Shown here: positions 4,877 through 11,879 of the stretch, piece by piece
Layout: every line of letters starts with the position of its first letter
Position numbering within the stretch: position 1 is the stretch's first letter
Assembly (NCBI GenBank): GCA_900547125.1
Contig: URFU01000070.1
Coordinates: forward strand, 1-11,879
DNA length: 11,879 bases
Direction: 5' to 3'
Source: an uncultured Collinsella sp.
Lineage (GTDB): Bacteria; Actinomycetota; Coriobacteriia; Coriobacteriales; Coriobacteriaceae
Notes under the pieces: model-generated
What the model was told of the DNA's origin: nothing
Database searches by the model: none
What the model saw: only the letters and a program-made list of their open reading frames with translations
Made by a program: the position numbers and the translations under genes

Positions 4877-5905
4877 CTACAGGTCGATGTGCGATTCCTT
4901 GATCGGGAACGGCTCCGCGAAGTGGCAGGCGCAGCAGTGACCCGGTGCAACTTCCTTAAACTCGGGCAACTTCTCGGAGCAGATACCCTGAGCGATCGGG
5001 CAGCGCGTGTGGAAACGGCAGCCGGTCGGCGGATCCAGCGGCGACGGCGGATCGCCAGCGAGGATGATGCGCTTGCGGGTCTTCTGGATATCAGGATCGG
5101 GAACCGGCACGGCAGACAGCAGCGACTGCGTGTACGGATGGTGGGGCTCGCTGTAGAGCGTCTTCCAGTCCGAAACCTCGACCATCTTACCCAGATACAT
5201 AACGGCAACGCGATCGGAGATATGCTGCACGACAGACAGGTCGTGGGCGATAAACAGATATGCGGTACCGAACTTGTCCTGCAGTTCCTTGAGCAGGTTT
5301 AGAACCTGGGCCTGAATGGAAACATCCAGAGCAGAAACCGGCTCGTCGCAGATGATCAGCTTGGGCTTCAGAGCGAACGCGCGGGCAATGGCTACACGCT
5401 GACGCTGACCGCCGGAGAACTCGTGCGGATAGCGGTTGATGTGCTCGGGATTCAGACCGACGACGTCCAGCAGCTCGCGGACGCGCTCGATACGCTCTTC
5501 CTTGGTACCCACACCATGAATGGTCATGGGCTCGGAGACGATCTCACCGATGGTCATACGAGGGTTGAGCGAAGCATAGGGGTCCTGGAAGATAAACTGC
5601 ATCTCGCGACGCATGTCCTTGATCTCATGCTTGCTCATCTCGGCAACATCTTTGCCCTGGAAAAATACCTTACCGGCAGTCGGCTTGGTCAGACGCATGA
5701 TAGTGCGGCCCGTGGTGGACTTACCGCAACCAGACTCGCCAACCAGACCAAAGGTCTCGCCAGGATAAATCTCAAAAGAGATGTCGTTTACAGCAGAGAC
5801 GACGCGCTTGGAAAAACGCTTGGCGAACATGCCGGACTCTGCGGGGAACTCCTTGGAGAGGTGCTCGACCTTCAGCAGCGGAGTGCGCTCGTTATTGTCT
5901 GCCAT
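4877..5905 (-). CDS. oppF: Oligopeptide ABC importer, ATPase OppF
   Basis: This 342-residue cytosolic ATPase pairs with OppD to drive peptide import. In order it shows Walker A GESGCGKST (near 57), Q-loop FQDPYASLNP, signature FSGGQRQR, Walker B LIICDEP with the D-loop SALD, and the switch histidine in IAHDLS. The C-terminal oligopeptide-transporter domain (HHPYTQSLLSAVP onward) carries cysteines in GCRFHTRCP, GICSE and HCCACHF; similar cysteines bind a [4Fe-4S] cluster in some OppD/DppD-type proteins, and whether they do here is not shown. The ATG directly follows the oppD stop (TAAATG), so translation is probably coupled; GGGAGG lies about 10 bases upstream. The protein could serve dipeptides rather than longer peptides, since the substrate is not readable from the ATPase. 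Confidence 0.95.
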   Translation of the reverse strand: MADNNERTPLLKVEHLSKEFPAESGMFAKRFSKRVVSAVNDISFEIYPGETFGLVGESGCGKSTTGRTIMRLTKPTAGKVFFQGKDVAEMSKHEIKDMRREMQFIFQDPYASLNPRMTIGEIVSEPMTIHGVGTKEERIERVRELLDVVGLNPEHINRYPHEFSGGQRQRVAIARAFALKPKLIICDEPVSALDVSIQAQVLNLLKELQDKFGTAYLFIAHDLSVVQHISDRVAVMYLGKMVEVSDWKTLYSEPHHPYTQSLLSAVPVPDPDIQKTRKRIILAGDPPSPLDPPTGCRFHTRCPIAQGICSEKLPEFKEVAPGHCCACHFAEPFPIKESHIDL

Positions 5906-6997
5906 TTACGCCTCGCCTCCCTTCTTGGAATCCTTGCGCGTACGAGACGTCTCGGGAGCGTTCTTAAGGAACTCGGGGTCACCGGAATAATGGCACGCAG
6001 AATAGTGGCCGGACTCGGTGACAACACGCTCGGGGCGCTGCTTGCGGCACTTATCGGTTGCATAGGGGCAACGAGGCGAGAACACGCAGCCCTCGGGCAG
6101 GTTCATGAGCGAAGGCGGGTTGCCGTGAATCGGCGTAAGCGGCTTCTTCTCATCGATGGCCTGCTCCGGGATGGAGCGGATAAGGCCCCAGGTATAGGGG
6201 TGGCGGCTCTCGTAGAAGATTTCCTCAGCAGTACCGAACTCGACGGGACGGCCGGCGTACATAACCATGATCTTATCGGCCATATCGGCGACGACGCCCA
6301 GGTCATGGGTAATCATGATGATGGCGTTGCCGTTCTTCTCCTGCATCTCTTGCATGAGCTCGATAATCTGAGCCTGAATGGTAACGTCCAGAGCCGTGGT
6401 GGGCTCGTCGGCAATCAGAATATCGGGATCGCAGGCAAGAGCCATAGCGATCATGACACGCTGACGCATACCGCCGGAGAACTGGTGCGGATACTCATTG
6501 ACGCGCTTCTCGGGCTCGGGGATACCCACGAGGTCCAAAAGCTCGGTAGCGCGCTTGAGCGCCTCCTGCTTGGAGTAGCCACGGTGCAGACGAAGGCCCT
6601 CGCCCACCTGCTTGCCGATCTTATAGACCGGGTTCAAGGAGGTCATAGGATCCTGGAAGATCATCGCGATATCATTGCCGCGAATGTGCTGCATCTCTTC
6701 CTCGGTCATCTCGAGGATGGAGCGACCGCGATAGCGAACGTCACCGCCCTCGATCTTTCCCGGAGGCATCGAGATGAGGCCCATGATGGTCATGGCGGTC
6801 ACGGACTTACCGGAGCCGGACTCACCGACGACGCCCAGGGTCTCGCCGCGATCGAGCGTGTAGGAGACACCGTCGACAGCGCGAACAACGCCATCCTCGG
6901 TGTGGAAATACATCTTAAGGTCATCGACCTCGAGCAGATGCTGGCCCTCAGGAACCGGCTGGTCCTTCAGGTCCACATAGTTCTTGTTCTTCTTCAT
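5906..6997 (-). CDS. oppD: Oligopeptide ABC importer, ATPase OppD
   Basis: This 363-residue cytosolic ATPase is the partner of OppF. Motifs in order: Walker A GESGSGKSV (near 58), Q-loop FQDPMTSLNP, signature FSGGMRQR, Walker B ILIADEPTTALD, and switch histidine ITHDLG. The oligopeptide C-terminal domain follows (HPYTWGLIRSIP onward), with cysteines in GCVFSPRCP, DKCRK and ACHY, again like the cluster-binding type. A short lysine-rich tail ends the protein. Its ATG lies 2 bases after the oppC stop (TAAGGATG), with AAGGA about 9 bases upstream inside oppC, so the two are probably coupled. The N-terminal MKKNKNYVD stretch precedes the ABC core and is not conserved in type. Confidence 0.95.
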   Translation of the reverse strand: MKKNKNYVDLKDQPVPEGQHLLEVDDLKMYFHTEDGVVRAVDGVSYTLDRGETLGVVGESGSGKSVTAMTIMGLISMPPGKIEGGDVRYRGRSILEMTEEEMQHIRGNDIAMIFQDPMTSLNPVYKIGKQVGEGLRLHRGYSKQEALKRATELLDLVGIPEPEKRVNEYPHQFSGGMRQRVMIAMALACDPDILIADEPTTALDVTIQAQIIELMQEMQEKNGNAIIMITHDLGVVADMADKIMVMYAGRPVEFGTAEEIFYESRHPYTWGLIRSIPEQAIDEKKPLTPIHGNPPSLMNLPEGCVFSPRCPYATDKCRKQRPERVVTESGHYSACHYSGDPEFLKNAPETSRTRKDSKKGGEA

Positions 6998-6999
6998 CC

Positions 7000-7935
7000 T
7001 TATGCGTCCTTCATCTTGACGTCGAGAGCGTCGCGCAGGCCGTCACCCAGCAGGGTGAAGGCGAGCACCGTCGAGAGAATTGCCAGACCGGGCATGATCA
7101 TCATCCAGGGAGCGGTTAGAAGATACTGCTGACCGTCCTGAATCATGGAGCCCCACGAAGGCGTAGGCGGAATAACGCCCATGCCGAGGAAGGACAGAGC
7201 GGACTCGGTCAGAATGGCGCCACCAATGTTCATGGTCGCGTAGACCACGATGGAGGCGACGGAGTTCGGGAAGATGTGACGCATGACGATGCGGGCATCG
7301 GATGCACCCATGGCGCGAGCAGCATCAACATAGTCGTTTTCCTTGACCGTCAAGATTGCAGAGCGGAAGACGCGCGCAATCGAAGGCCAGCCGAGAATAC
7401 CGATGGCGATAAAGACGTTCTGAAGACCACGGCCGATAACGGCGATCATGGCGACAACGAACAGCACGTACGGGAACGCCAGGAAGATATCCGCGCAACG
7501 CATGATGATCGTATCCCAGATGCCGCCATAGAAACCGGCCAGAGCGCCCATGACCAGACCGATCACCGTGGAGATGGCGGTGGCCATAATGCCAACGGAC
7601 AGCGAAACGCGTGCACCGTAGATAACGCGGACGAGAATGTCACGGCCAAGGGCGTCGGTGCCAAACGGGTGCTCGGCACACGGAGCCAGCAGCGACGTCT
7701 CGGCCATGGTGGTCGAGTCGGAAGCCGTCGGCGAACCGAGCCAGGGCTTCGCCCACAGATCGGCAGTCAGCGCAACCAAAACGACGATGATGATCCAGCA
7801 GACACCGATAACGGCGAGCTTGTTCTTACGAAGACGCTTAAAAGCGTCGCCCCACAGCGTGCGGGACTTGGCGGGAGCAGATGCGGCCTTGGTGGCGGTA
7901 GCCTGCTCCGGAGACTGAGAATCAGTTTCCTGCAT
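7000..7935 (-). CDS. oppC: Oligopeptide ABC importer, permease OppC
   Basis: This 311-residue inner-membrane permease has a Ser/Ala/Thr/Lys-rich cytosolic N-terminus, a first membrane helix at about 40-62 (KNKLAVIGVCWIIIVV), the conserved external motif HPFGTDALGRDILVRVIYG, and then about five more helices. The EAA loop that docks onto the ATPases reads DAARAMGASDARIVMRHIFP. The family motif ESALSFLGMGVIPPTPSWG is present. Length and motifs are normal for OppC/DppC. GGGAGGT 7 bases upstream of the ATG overlaps the region just after the oppB stop; the gap between the genes is 14 bases. It forms the translocation pore with OppB. Confidence 0.95.
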   Translation of the reverse strand: MQETDSQSPEQATATKAASAPAKSRTLWGDAFKRLRKNKLAVIGVCWIIIVVLVALTADLWAKPWLGSPTASDSTTMAETSLLAPCAEHPFGTDALGRDILVRVIYGARVSLSVGIMATAISTVIGLVMGALAGFYGGIWDTIIMRCADIFLAFPYVLFVVAMIAVIGRGLQNVFIAIGILGWPSIARVFRSAILTVKENDYVDAARAMGASDARIVMRHIFPNSVASIVVYATMNIGGAILTESALSFLGMGVIPPTPSWGSMIQDGQQYLLTAPWMMIMPGLAILSTVLAFTLLGDGLRDALDVKMKDA

Positions 7936-7949
7936 GAGACGTACCTCCC

Positions 7950-8987
7950 TTAGGCCTTATCCGACGGACCGCCAAGGCGGATGCGCGGGTCGAGGAATGC
8001 ATAGCTAATGTCGACAAGCAGGTTGATCACCATGACGATGACGACGATGAGCGTAACGCCGCCCATAACGATGGGCCAGTCACGCATGCTAATGGCGCGA
8101 TAGACCTCAGAGCCGATACCGGGCCAGTTGAAGACCGTCTCGGTCAGGATGGCGCCCGAAAGCATGCCACCAAAGTCGACACCAATATAGGTAACGACGG
8201 GGATGAGTGCATTCTTAAGCGCATGCTTGATGATGATCGCGCGATTGGAGAGACCCTTGGCCTTTGCCGTGCGGATGTAATCCTGGTTCATGACGTCGAG
8301 CAGCTGCGAGCGCATGATGCGGGCAGCATAGGCGGGCGAAACCGAAGCCAGCGTAATGGCCGGAAGCACATAGTGCATCCAATCCTGATACTGAGAGCTG
8401 GCACCGCCGGCACCCGAGATCGGCATGGAGAATGCACCACCCGTGGCATCCTTAAGGATGACGCCAAAGAACAGCTGCAGCAGCATACCGAGCCAGAAGG
8501 CAGGAACGGCAACGAGGATCGACGTGGTCAGCGTTACCAAAATATCCCAGAAGGAGTAACGCTTTACTGCCGAAATGATACCCGCACCGATACCCATGAT
8601 TGCCTCGAGCACGATGGCGCACGCGGCGAGTTTAACCGTATACGGATACTTCTGAGCAAAGATTTCCGAAACCGGCAGCTTGCGCTGATACGAATTGCCC
8701 AGATCGCCATGAAGCAGACCATTCATGTAATTCAAGTATTGGTCCACAAGCGACGTTGGAACGGGATCGCCGTTCTCGTCAAGGATCGCGTTGCCGTCCT
8801 CGTCCGCCTGGACCAGGTGATAGCGCACGCGAAGTTGAAGCTCCACCTCGGGGGACAGAGCCTTGTCTCCACCGATCAGCTTGATCGGGTCTCCCGGCAC
8901 GATGTTCTGGAGGGCGAACAGAATCAACGTAACGCCCAAAAATACCGGGATGAACTGAAGCACACGTTTAACGATGTACTTACCCAT
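7950..8987 (-). CDS. oppB: Oligopeptide ABC importer, permease OppB
   Basis: This 345-residue inner-membrane permease starts with the family's KRVLQFIPVFLGV helix. The external motif NIVPGDP and the GLLHGDLGNSYQ segment follow. Five further helices and the EAA loop IRTAKAKGLSNRAIIIKHAL come next, then TETVFNWPGIG and the C-terminal ISYAFLDPRIRLG. The loop after helix 1 carries an acidic stretch DEDGNAILDENGDPVP (about 62-77), which is longer than in the E. coli protein. AGGGGAG about 4 bases before the ATG is the likely ribosome site. The gene follows oppA by 156 bases that hold a hairpin (9018-9047); I see no convincing separate promoter there. Confidence 0.95.
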   Translation of the reverse strand: MGKYIVKRVLQFIPVFLGVTLILFALQNIVPGDPIKLIGGDKALSPEVELQLRVRYHLVQADEDGNAILDENGDPVPTSLVDQYLNYMNGLLHGDLGNSYQRKLPVSEIFAQKYPYTVKLAACAIVLEAIMGIGAGIISAVKRYSFWDILVTLTTSILVAVPAFWLGMLLQLFFGVILKDATGGAFSMPISGAGGASSQYQDWMHYVLPAITLASVSPAYAARIMRSQLLDVMNQDYIRTAKAKGLSNRAIIIKHALKNALIPVVTYIGVDFGGMLSGAILTETVFNWPGIGSEVYRAISMRDWPIVMGGVTLIVVIVMVINLLVDISYAFLDPRIRLGGPSDKA

Positions 8988-9017
8988 ACCACTCCCCTAT
9001 CTAGGGATTAACCTAAA

Positions 9018-9047
9018 TGGGATGCCGATCGCCAGACCGGCATCCCA
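9018..9047 (-). terminator. Intergenic hairpin between oppA and oppB, likely attenuator
   Basis: A perfect 10-base stem, TGGGATGCCG / CGGCATCCCA, has a 10-base loop and is followed on the minus strand by only TTT, so it is at best a weak terminator. Placed after the binding-protein gene of an ABC operon, it fits a partial terminator or an mRNA 3'-stabiliser that keeps oppA product in excess (common in such operons; inferred here). The rest of the gap (9048-9143) has only short imperfect repeats. Confidence 0.55.
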
Positions 9048-9143
9048 AAATTACCATCAGCCAGTTTACCCCAGGTTAGGGAGAACTGTATGTTTCCCAT
9101 GAGGTCTACGTAAATACTTGACCCTCACGGAAGCTGCAAACTC

Positions 9144-10820
9144 TTAGGCGAGCTCGGCGGTACCCAGCTCGGCGTGCTTCTGCGGATCGACATAGAGGTG
9201 CTTGATGCGATCGGAGCCAGCGATGGTGTGCGTGTAGAACATCACCGGGATGACCGGGCAGTCGGCAGCGACCATTGCGTCGGCCTCCTGCATCTTAGCG
9301 ACGCGCTCTTTGTCGTCAACCGTAGTGCGAGCCTCATTGACCTTGGCGTCGAACTCGGGGTTGTTGTAACCAGAGCGGTTGTCGCCACCGAGGGAGTCGG
9401 AGTGGAACAGCGGATACAGGAAGTTGTCCATGATCGGGTAGTCGGCAATCCAGCCCAGACGACCGAACTGATAGTTGAAGTTCTGGTACTGCTCGAGCAG
9501 CGCAGACCACTCAGGAGTATCGGAGACGGCGGTAACGCCGACCTTGGCGAGGTCGCCGATGATGGACTCCAGGATCTCCTTGTGGCCTCCGTCCTGGTTG
9601 TAGGAAAGGGTCACGTTAATGCCACGATCGCCGTTAGCGCCAGCGGGAGCAACCTTGTCGAGGTACTCGTTAGCCTTGTCGACGTCGTAGGCGCAGAACT
9701 CCCATGCGCCCTCCTTGTAGCCATCGATGCCCGGAGGAACAATGCCGTCGGCGGTGGTACGGGTACCCTTGAAGATGGTCTTGCAGATGGCCTCACGGTT
9801 AATGGCCAGGGAGATACCCCTGCGCAGGTCGGCGTTGTTGAACGGCTCGGCCGTGGTGTTGCAGGTCAGGTAGTAGGTGGAAGGCTCGGCGCCGAGCAGC
9901 ATGCGCTCGCCGTCGCCCATGGTGTAGCCGTCCTTGGACACGCCGCGATCCTTCTTGGCAGCGTCGATCTGAGCAACGGGAACGTCGCAGATGTCAAGGT
10001 TACCGGCCTGGAACTCCTTGTAGGCGGTCTCCACGTCCTTGATGACCTGGAAGTGGATGCCATCGATCTTGGCCTTGTCGCCATAGTAATCGTCAAACTT
10101 CTTGAGGTTGATCTCCTGACCATCCTCCCACTTGCCGTCCATCATGAACGGGCCGTTACCGATCGGGGCAAGGTAGAAGCTCTTGACATCGGACTCGGCG
10201 CACTCGGGAACCGGGGACAGAGCCGGGTGAGAGGCGACGAAGGGGAAGTCGGCGTAAGCGGAAGACAGCTTGACGACGAGGGTCTTATCATCGGGGCAAG
10301 TAACACCGCTGAGCTCGGTAGTGTTACCGGCAAGCAGATCGTCATAGCCCTCGACCATGGAAAGGTGATAGGAGACCTCGGAAGGACCATACTCCTTAGC
10401 GATAGCCGACTTAGTGCTGACCAGACGCTCCCAAGCGAGCTTGAAGGACTTGGAGGTAACGTCGTCACCGTTGTGGAACTTGGCCTTCTTGATCTTGAAG
10501 GTGAACTCGGTGGCGTCGTCGTTGGCCTCGAAGGACTCGCAAGCCAGCGGAACGATCTCGCCCTTCTCGGCGTCATAAGAGGTCAGAGCATCAAAGAGCT
10601 GGTACTCGACCTGAGTGCCCTGGTCCTCCTGGACATTGTAGGGGTCGATGCAGACCGGGTTGTTGATGTAGAAGTTCAGCTTCGAACCGGACTCAGAACC
10701 GGAAGCGTCGCCGCCCTTCTTGCCGCATGCGGCAAGAAAAGCCATGGAGCTCGCAGCAAGGGTACCGCCGACAAAGGCGCGACGACCCATAACGGGCTGG
10801 TGGAACATAGAATCAGCCAT
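9144..10820 (-). CDS. oppA: Oligopeptide-binding lipoprotein OppA
   Basis: This 558-residue extracytoplasmic solute-binding protein (SBP_bac_5 family) captures peptides for the OppBC-DF importer. The signal peptide has twin arginines (MGRRAFVGGT, residues 11-20), a short hydrophobic core and the lipobox FLAAC, so Cys32 would be lipidated and anchor the protein to the membrane; the RR motif suggests Tat export. A Gly/Ser-rich linker (GGDASGSESGS) follows, then the binding fold with family features such as the FKIKKAKFHNGDDVTSKSFK segment and the LRRGISLAINREAI segment. I chose the ATG at 10820, which has AAGGAGG 5 bases upstream; an in-frame start at 10868 would put 16 extra residues before the signal peptide with no ribosome site. 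It is the first gene of the operon, with a 294-base upstream region. Ligand size is not evident; a dipeptide-binding protein is the alternative. Confidence 0.95.
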   Translation of the reverse strand: MADSMFHQPVMGRRAFVGGTLAASSMAFLAACGKKGGDASGSESGSKLNFYINNPVCIDPYNVQEDQGTQVEYQLFDALTSYDAEKGEIVPLACESFEANDDATEFTFKIKKAKFHNGDDVTSKSFKLAWERLVSTKSAIAKEYGPSEVSYHLSMVEGYDDLLAGNTTELSGVTCPDDKTLVVKLSSAYADFPFVASHPALSPVPECAESDVKSFYLAPIGNGPFMMDGKWEDGQEINLKKFDDYYGDKAKIDGIHFQVIKDVETAYKEFQAGNLDICDVPVAQIDAAKKDRGVSKDGYTMGDGERMLLGAEPSTYYLTCNTTAEPFNNADLRRGISLAINREAICKTIFKGTRTTADGIVPPGIDGYKEGAWEFCAYDVDKANEYLDKVAPAGANGDRGINVTLSYNQDGGHKEILESIIGDLAKVGVTAVSDTPEWSALLEQYQNFNYQFGRLGWIADYPIMDNFLYPLFHSDSLGGDNRSGYNNPEFDAKVNEARTTVDDKERVAKMQEADAMVAADCPVIPVMFYTHTIAGSDRIKHLYVDPQKHAELGTAELA

Positions 10821-10919
10821 GCCATCCTCCTTATGAGATAGGACAAAGAAATGTTCAGTCGGACACATGTCGAGACAATCCGATCCGAACCATCAAAACG
10901 CCGCCCGTTGCTATGGCTG

Positions 10920-10948
10920 GTTATGCACAACGAACCAACGTTTCGCAA
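10920..10948 (-). promoter_or_regulatory. Candidate oppA promoter
   Basis: On the minus strand TTGCGA (complement of 10943-10948) and CATAAC (complement of 10920-10925) are separated by 17 bases. Each matches four of six consensus positions. It would give a leader of about 90 bases before oppA. A second -10-like TAAAAT (complement of 10960-10965) has no -35 box at a proper distance. This is a weak call. Confidence 0.35.
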
Positions 10949-10970
10949 TACAGTAGCGCATTTTATGCAC
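10921..10970. repeat. Two direct TTATGCAC repeats upstream of oppA
   Basis: TTATGCAC occurs at 10921-10928 and again at 10963-10970. The starts are 42 bases apart, about four turns of the helix, so both would face the same side of the DNA. They flank the candidate -35 box. They could be a pair of regulator sites, but eight bases is short. Confidence 0.35.
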
Positions 10971-11061
10971 GATTTGGGGCTAATTCCGGTCAACGGTCGA
11001 GAATTTCTTTAGTTAGGCGAAGTATGTGGGGATATTTTGGCTCTGTTACAAATATGTAAAC

Positions 11062-11092
11062 AAAAAGGGTCCCGCACTTGCGGAACCCTTTT
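11062..11092 (-). terminator. secG terminator
   Basis: On the minus strand AAAAGGGTTCCGC and GCGGGACCCTTTTT pair around AAGT with one mismatch, ending in a T-run. It lies 22 bases after the secG stop codon and separates secG from the oppA upstream region. Confidence 0.88.
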
Positions 11093-11114
11093 CAAGTATT
11101 TATGTGGCTCGTGC

Positions 11115-11369
11115 TTAGTAGCCGACGATACCCTGCGGGAAGAAGAACATGCACAGGACGACACACACGGCAAATAAGACGGCCATAATTACCGTCAGGC
11201 GATCGAGGTTCTGCTCCATGACGCCCGTGGCAGAGCTGGAGTTATACAGCGAGCTGGCGATCATATCCGAAACGCCGGTGCCCTTACCGGAATGCATCAG
11301 GACGAGAATCGTCAGCGCCACGGCAGAGACAGCCCAAACGACAAACAGAAGAATCTGGAACGGACCCAT
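11115..11369 (-). CDS. secG: Preprotein translocase subunit SecG
   Basis: This 84-residue membrane protein is the small accessory subunit of the SecYEG channel, which it helps cycle during SecA-driven export. It has two hydrophobic helices (about 5-25 and 57-77) and the conserved loop between them, LMHSGKGTGVSDMI. Length is typical for the short Gram-positive form. AAGGAGC lies 7 bases upstream of the ATG. It has its own extended -10 promoter (11406-11414) and terminator (11062-11092), so it is probably monocistronic although it follows gpmI. Placement of secG after glycolytic genes is also seen in many Firmicutes. Confidence 0.95.
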   Translation of the reverse strand: MGPFQILLFVVWAVSAVALTILVLMHSGKGTGVSDMIASSLYNSSSATGVMEQNLDRLTVIMAVLFAVCVVLCMFFFPQGIVGY

Positions 11370-11405
11370 AGATAAGCTCCTTAATAGAACAATTCAAACT
11401 CCAGT

Positions 11406-11414
11406 ATTGTACCA
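11406..11414 (-). promoter_or_regulatory. secG extended -10 promoter
   Basis: On the minus strand TGG directly precedes TACAAT (complement of 11406-11411), an extended -10 box with one mismatch to TATAAT. The -35 position is G-rich and shows no TTGACA, which fits an extended -10 promoter. The leader to the secG ATG would be about 30 bases. Confidence 0.6.
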
Positions 11415-11466
11415 CAACCCCCAGCACTCCCCCATCAGCCATTCGGTGACGAGGTAGAAATAGCGC

Positions 11467-11502
11467 AAAAAAGGGGGTTGTCCGGTTGTGGACAACCCCC
11501 TT
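11467..11502 (-). terminator. gpmI terminator
   Basis: On the minus strand a perfect 13-base stem AAGGGGGTTGTCC / GGACAACCCCCTT with loop ACAACC ends in a run of T (complement of 11467-11472). It is 25 bases after the gpmI stop and is a strong intrinsic terminator. Confidence 0.95.
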
Positions 11503-11527
11503 ACTAGAAAACGGTATTTGTTTTCTA

Positions 11528-11879
11528 TTAGGCCTCGGTGGCGAGTACGCGACCCGTCATCTCGGCGGAAGGCTCAATACCAGCCATGGTGAGCATGGTC
11601 GGAGCGATATCGGAAAGACGGCCGTCCTCGATACCGGTGAGCTGTGCCTTCTCATCAACGATGATGAACGGCACGCGGTTGGTGGTGTGAGCCGTGAACG
11701 GATGCTTGGAACCGTCGGAAGCAACGTCAAACATGTGATCGGCGTTGCCGTGATCGGCGGTAATCAGCGCAAAGCCGCCCTTGGCGAGAATCGCCGGGAC
11801 AACCTTGGACAGGGCATCGTCAACAGCCTCGACGGCCTTGACCGCTGCGTCAAACACGCCGGTGTGGCCCACCATGTCG
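11528..11879 (-). CDS. gpmI: 2,3-bisphosphoglycerate-independent phosphoglycerate mutase, C-terminal part
   Basis: Only the last 116 residues are in the window; the frame runs off the right edge with an Asp codon just before MVGHTG. The enzyme interconverts 3- and 2-phosphoglycerate in glycolysis in the cytosol, using two Mn ions. The visible part keeps the metal ligands of the family's phosphatase domain: Asp and His of DMVGHTG, Asp-His of TADHGNAD, and His of TAHTTNRVPF. The closing DGRLSDIAPTMLTMAGI and PSAEMTGRVL stretches are also typical. The whole protein is usually about 510 residues. A strong terminator follows at 11467-11502. Nothing in the visible part suggests inactivation. Confidence 0.94.
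   Translation of the reverse strand, partial: DMVGHTGVFDAAVKAVEAVDDALSKVVPAILAKGGFALITADHGNADHMFDVASDGSKHPFTAHTTNRVPFIIVDEKAQLTGIEDGRLSDIAPTMLTMAGIEPSAEMTGRVLATEA

Noticed and set aside
5423..7132. 569-residue open frame on the plus strand
   Set aside because: It lies antisense to oppF, oppD and oppC, which have full family motifs. The frame is a by-product of GC-rich codon usage; it has no ribosome site and a low-complexity, His/Asp/Leu-rich translation.
7276..9011. Open frames of 225 and 262 residues on the plus strand
   Set aside because: They are antisense to oppC and oppB, start without ribosome sites and have translations typical of shadow frames.
9100..9143. Possible promoter for oppB in the oppA-oppB gap (TTGCAG, 17 bases, TATTTA)
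   Set aside because: The -10 box matches only three of six positions, and the operon context explains expression of oppB without it.
9174..10841. 555-residue open frame on the plus strand
   Set aside because: It is a mirror frame of oppA. The translation is rich in Val/Gly/Leu repeats with no domain features, and oppA is certain on the other strand.
1..11879. CRISPR array, prophage or transposase genes
   Set aside because: No regularly spaced direct repeats and no integrase, transposase or phage-like protein were seen. The palindromic elements are the only mobile-like signals.

Overview
The window reads as chromosome of a GC-rich Gram-positive bacterium. The likeliest source is the actinobacterial class Coriobacteriia, probably a Collinsella-like gut species. 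This is an inference from protein style, gene order (a phosphoglycerate mutase followed by secG), lipoprotein signals and promoter style; no database search was possible. Every gene I can support lies on the minus strand, so the window is read below from right to left, in the direction of transcription.

Right end (11879 to about 9144): the C-terminal part of a cofactor-independent phosphoglycerate mutase (gpmI, cut by the window edge) with a strong terminator; then secG, with its own extended -10 promoter and terminator; then a complete oligopeptide ABC importer in the order oppA (Tat-like lipoprotein binding protein), oppB, oppC (permeases), oppD, oppF (ATPases). A hairpin between oppA and oppB probably lets the binding protein be made in excess. 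oppB to oppF are tightly packed, with 0 to 14 bases between genes. The operon ends at a 127-base palindrome with 29-base perfect arms and a terminator hairpin nested inside.

Middle (4876 to 4284): 593 bases without a gene. They hold that palindrome, three smaller hairpins, a second long imperfect palindrome (4428-4552) and a tRNA promoter.

Left half (4283 to 961): tRNA-Leu(GAG) with its terminator, followed at once by a two-gene signalling unit. One gene encodes a 781-residue PAS/GAF/PP2C (RsbU/SpoIIE-type) phosphatase. The other encodes a fusion of an anti-sigma-antagonist STAS domain to an RsbW-type HATPase kinase. Together they look like a partner-switching module, but the sigma factor or other output target is not in the window.

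Left end (960 to 1): a tRNA cluster Gly(GCC)-Cys(GCA)-Gly(GCC) with a terminator-like hairpin after each gene; a GC-rich multi-hairpin stretch; the 3' scrap of a further tRNA-Gly that still has its own terminator; a 100-base structured element; and one more intact tRNA-Gly(GCC) with its own promoter. The three intact tRNA-Gly genes are identical over 76 bases. All three tRNA promoters carry the same A/T palindrome exactly 2 bases upstream of a TTGC-type -35 box, which is the most coherent regulatory signal in the window.
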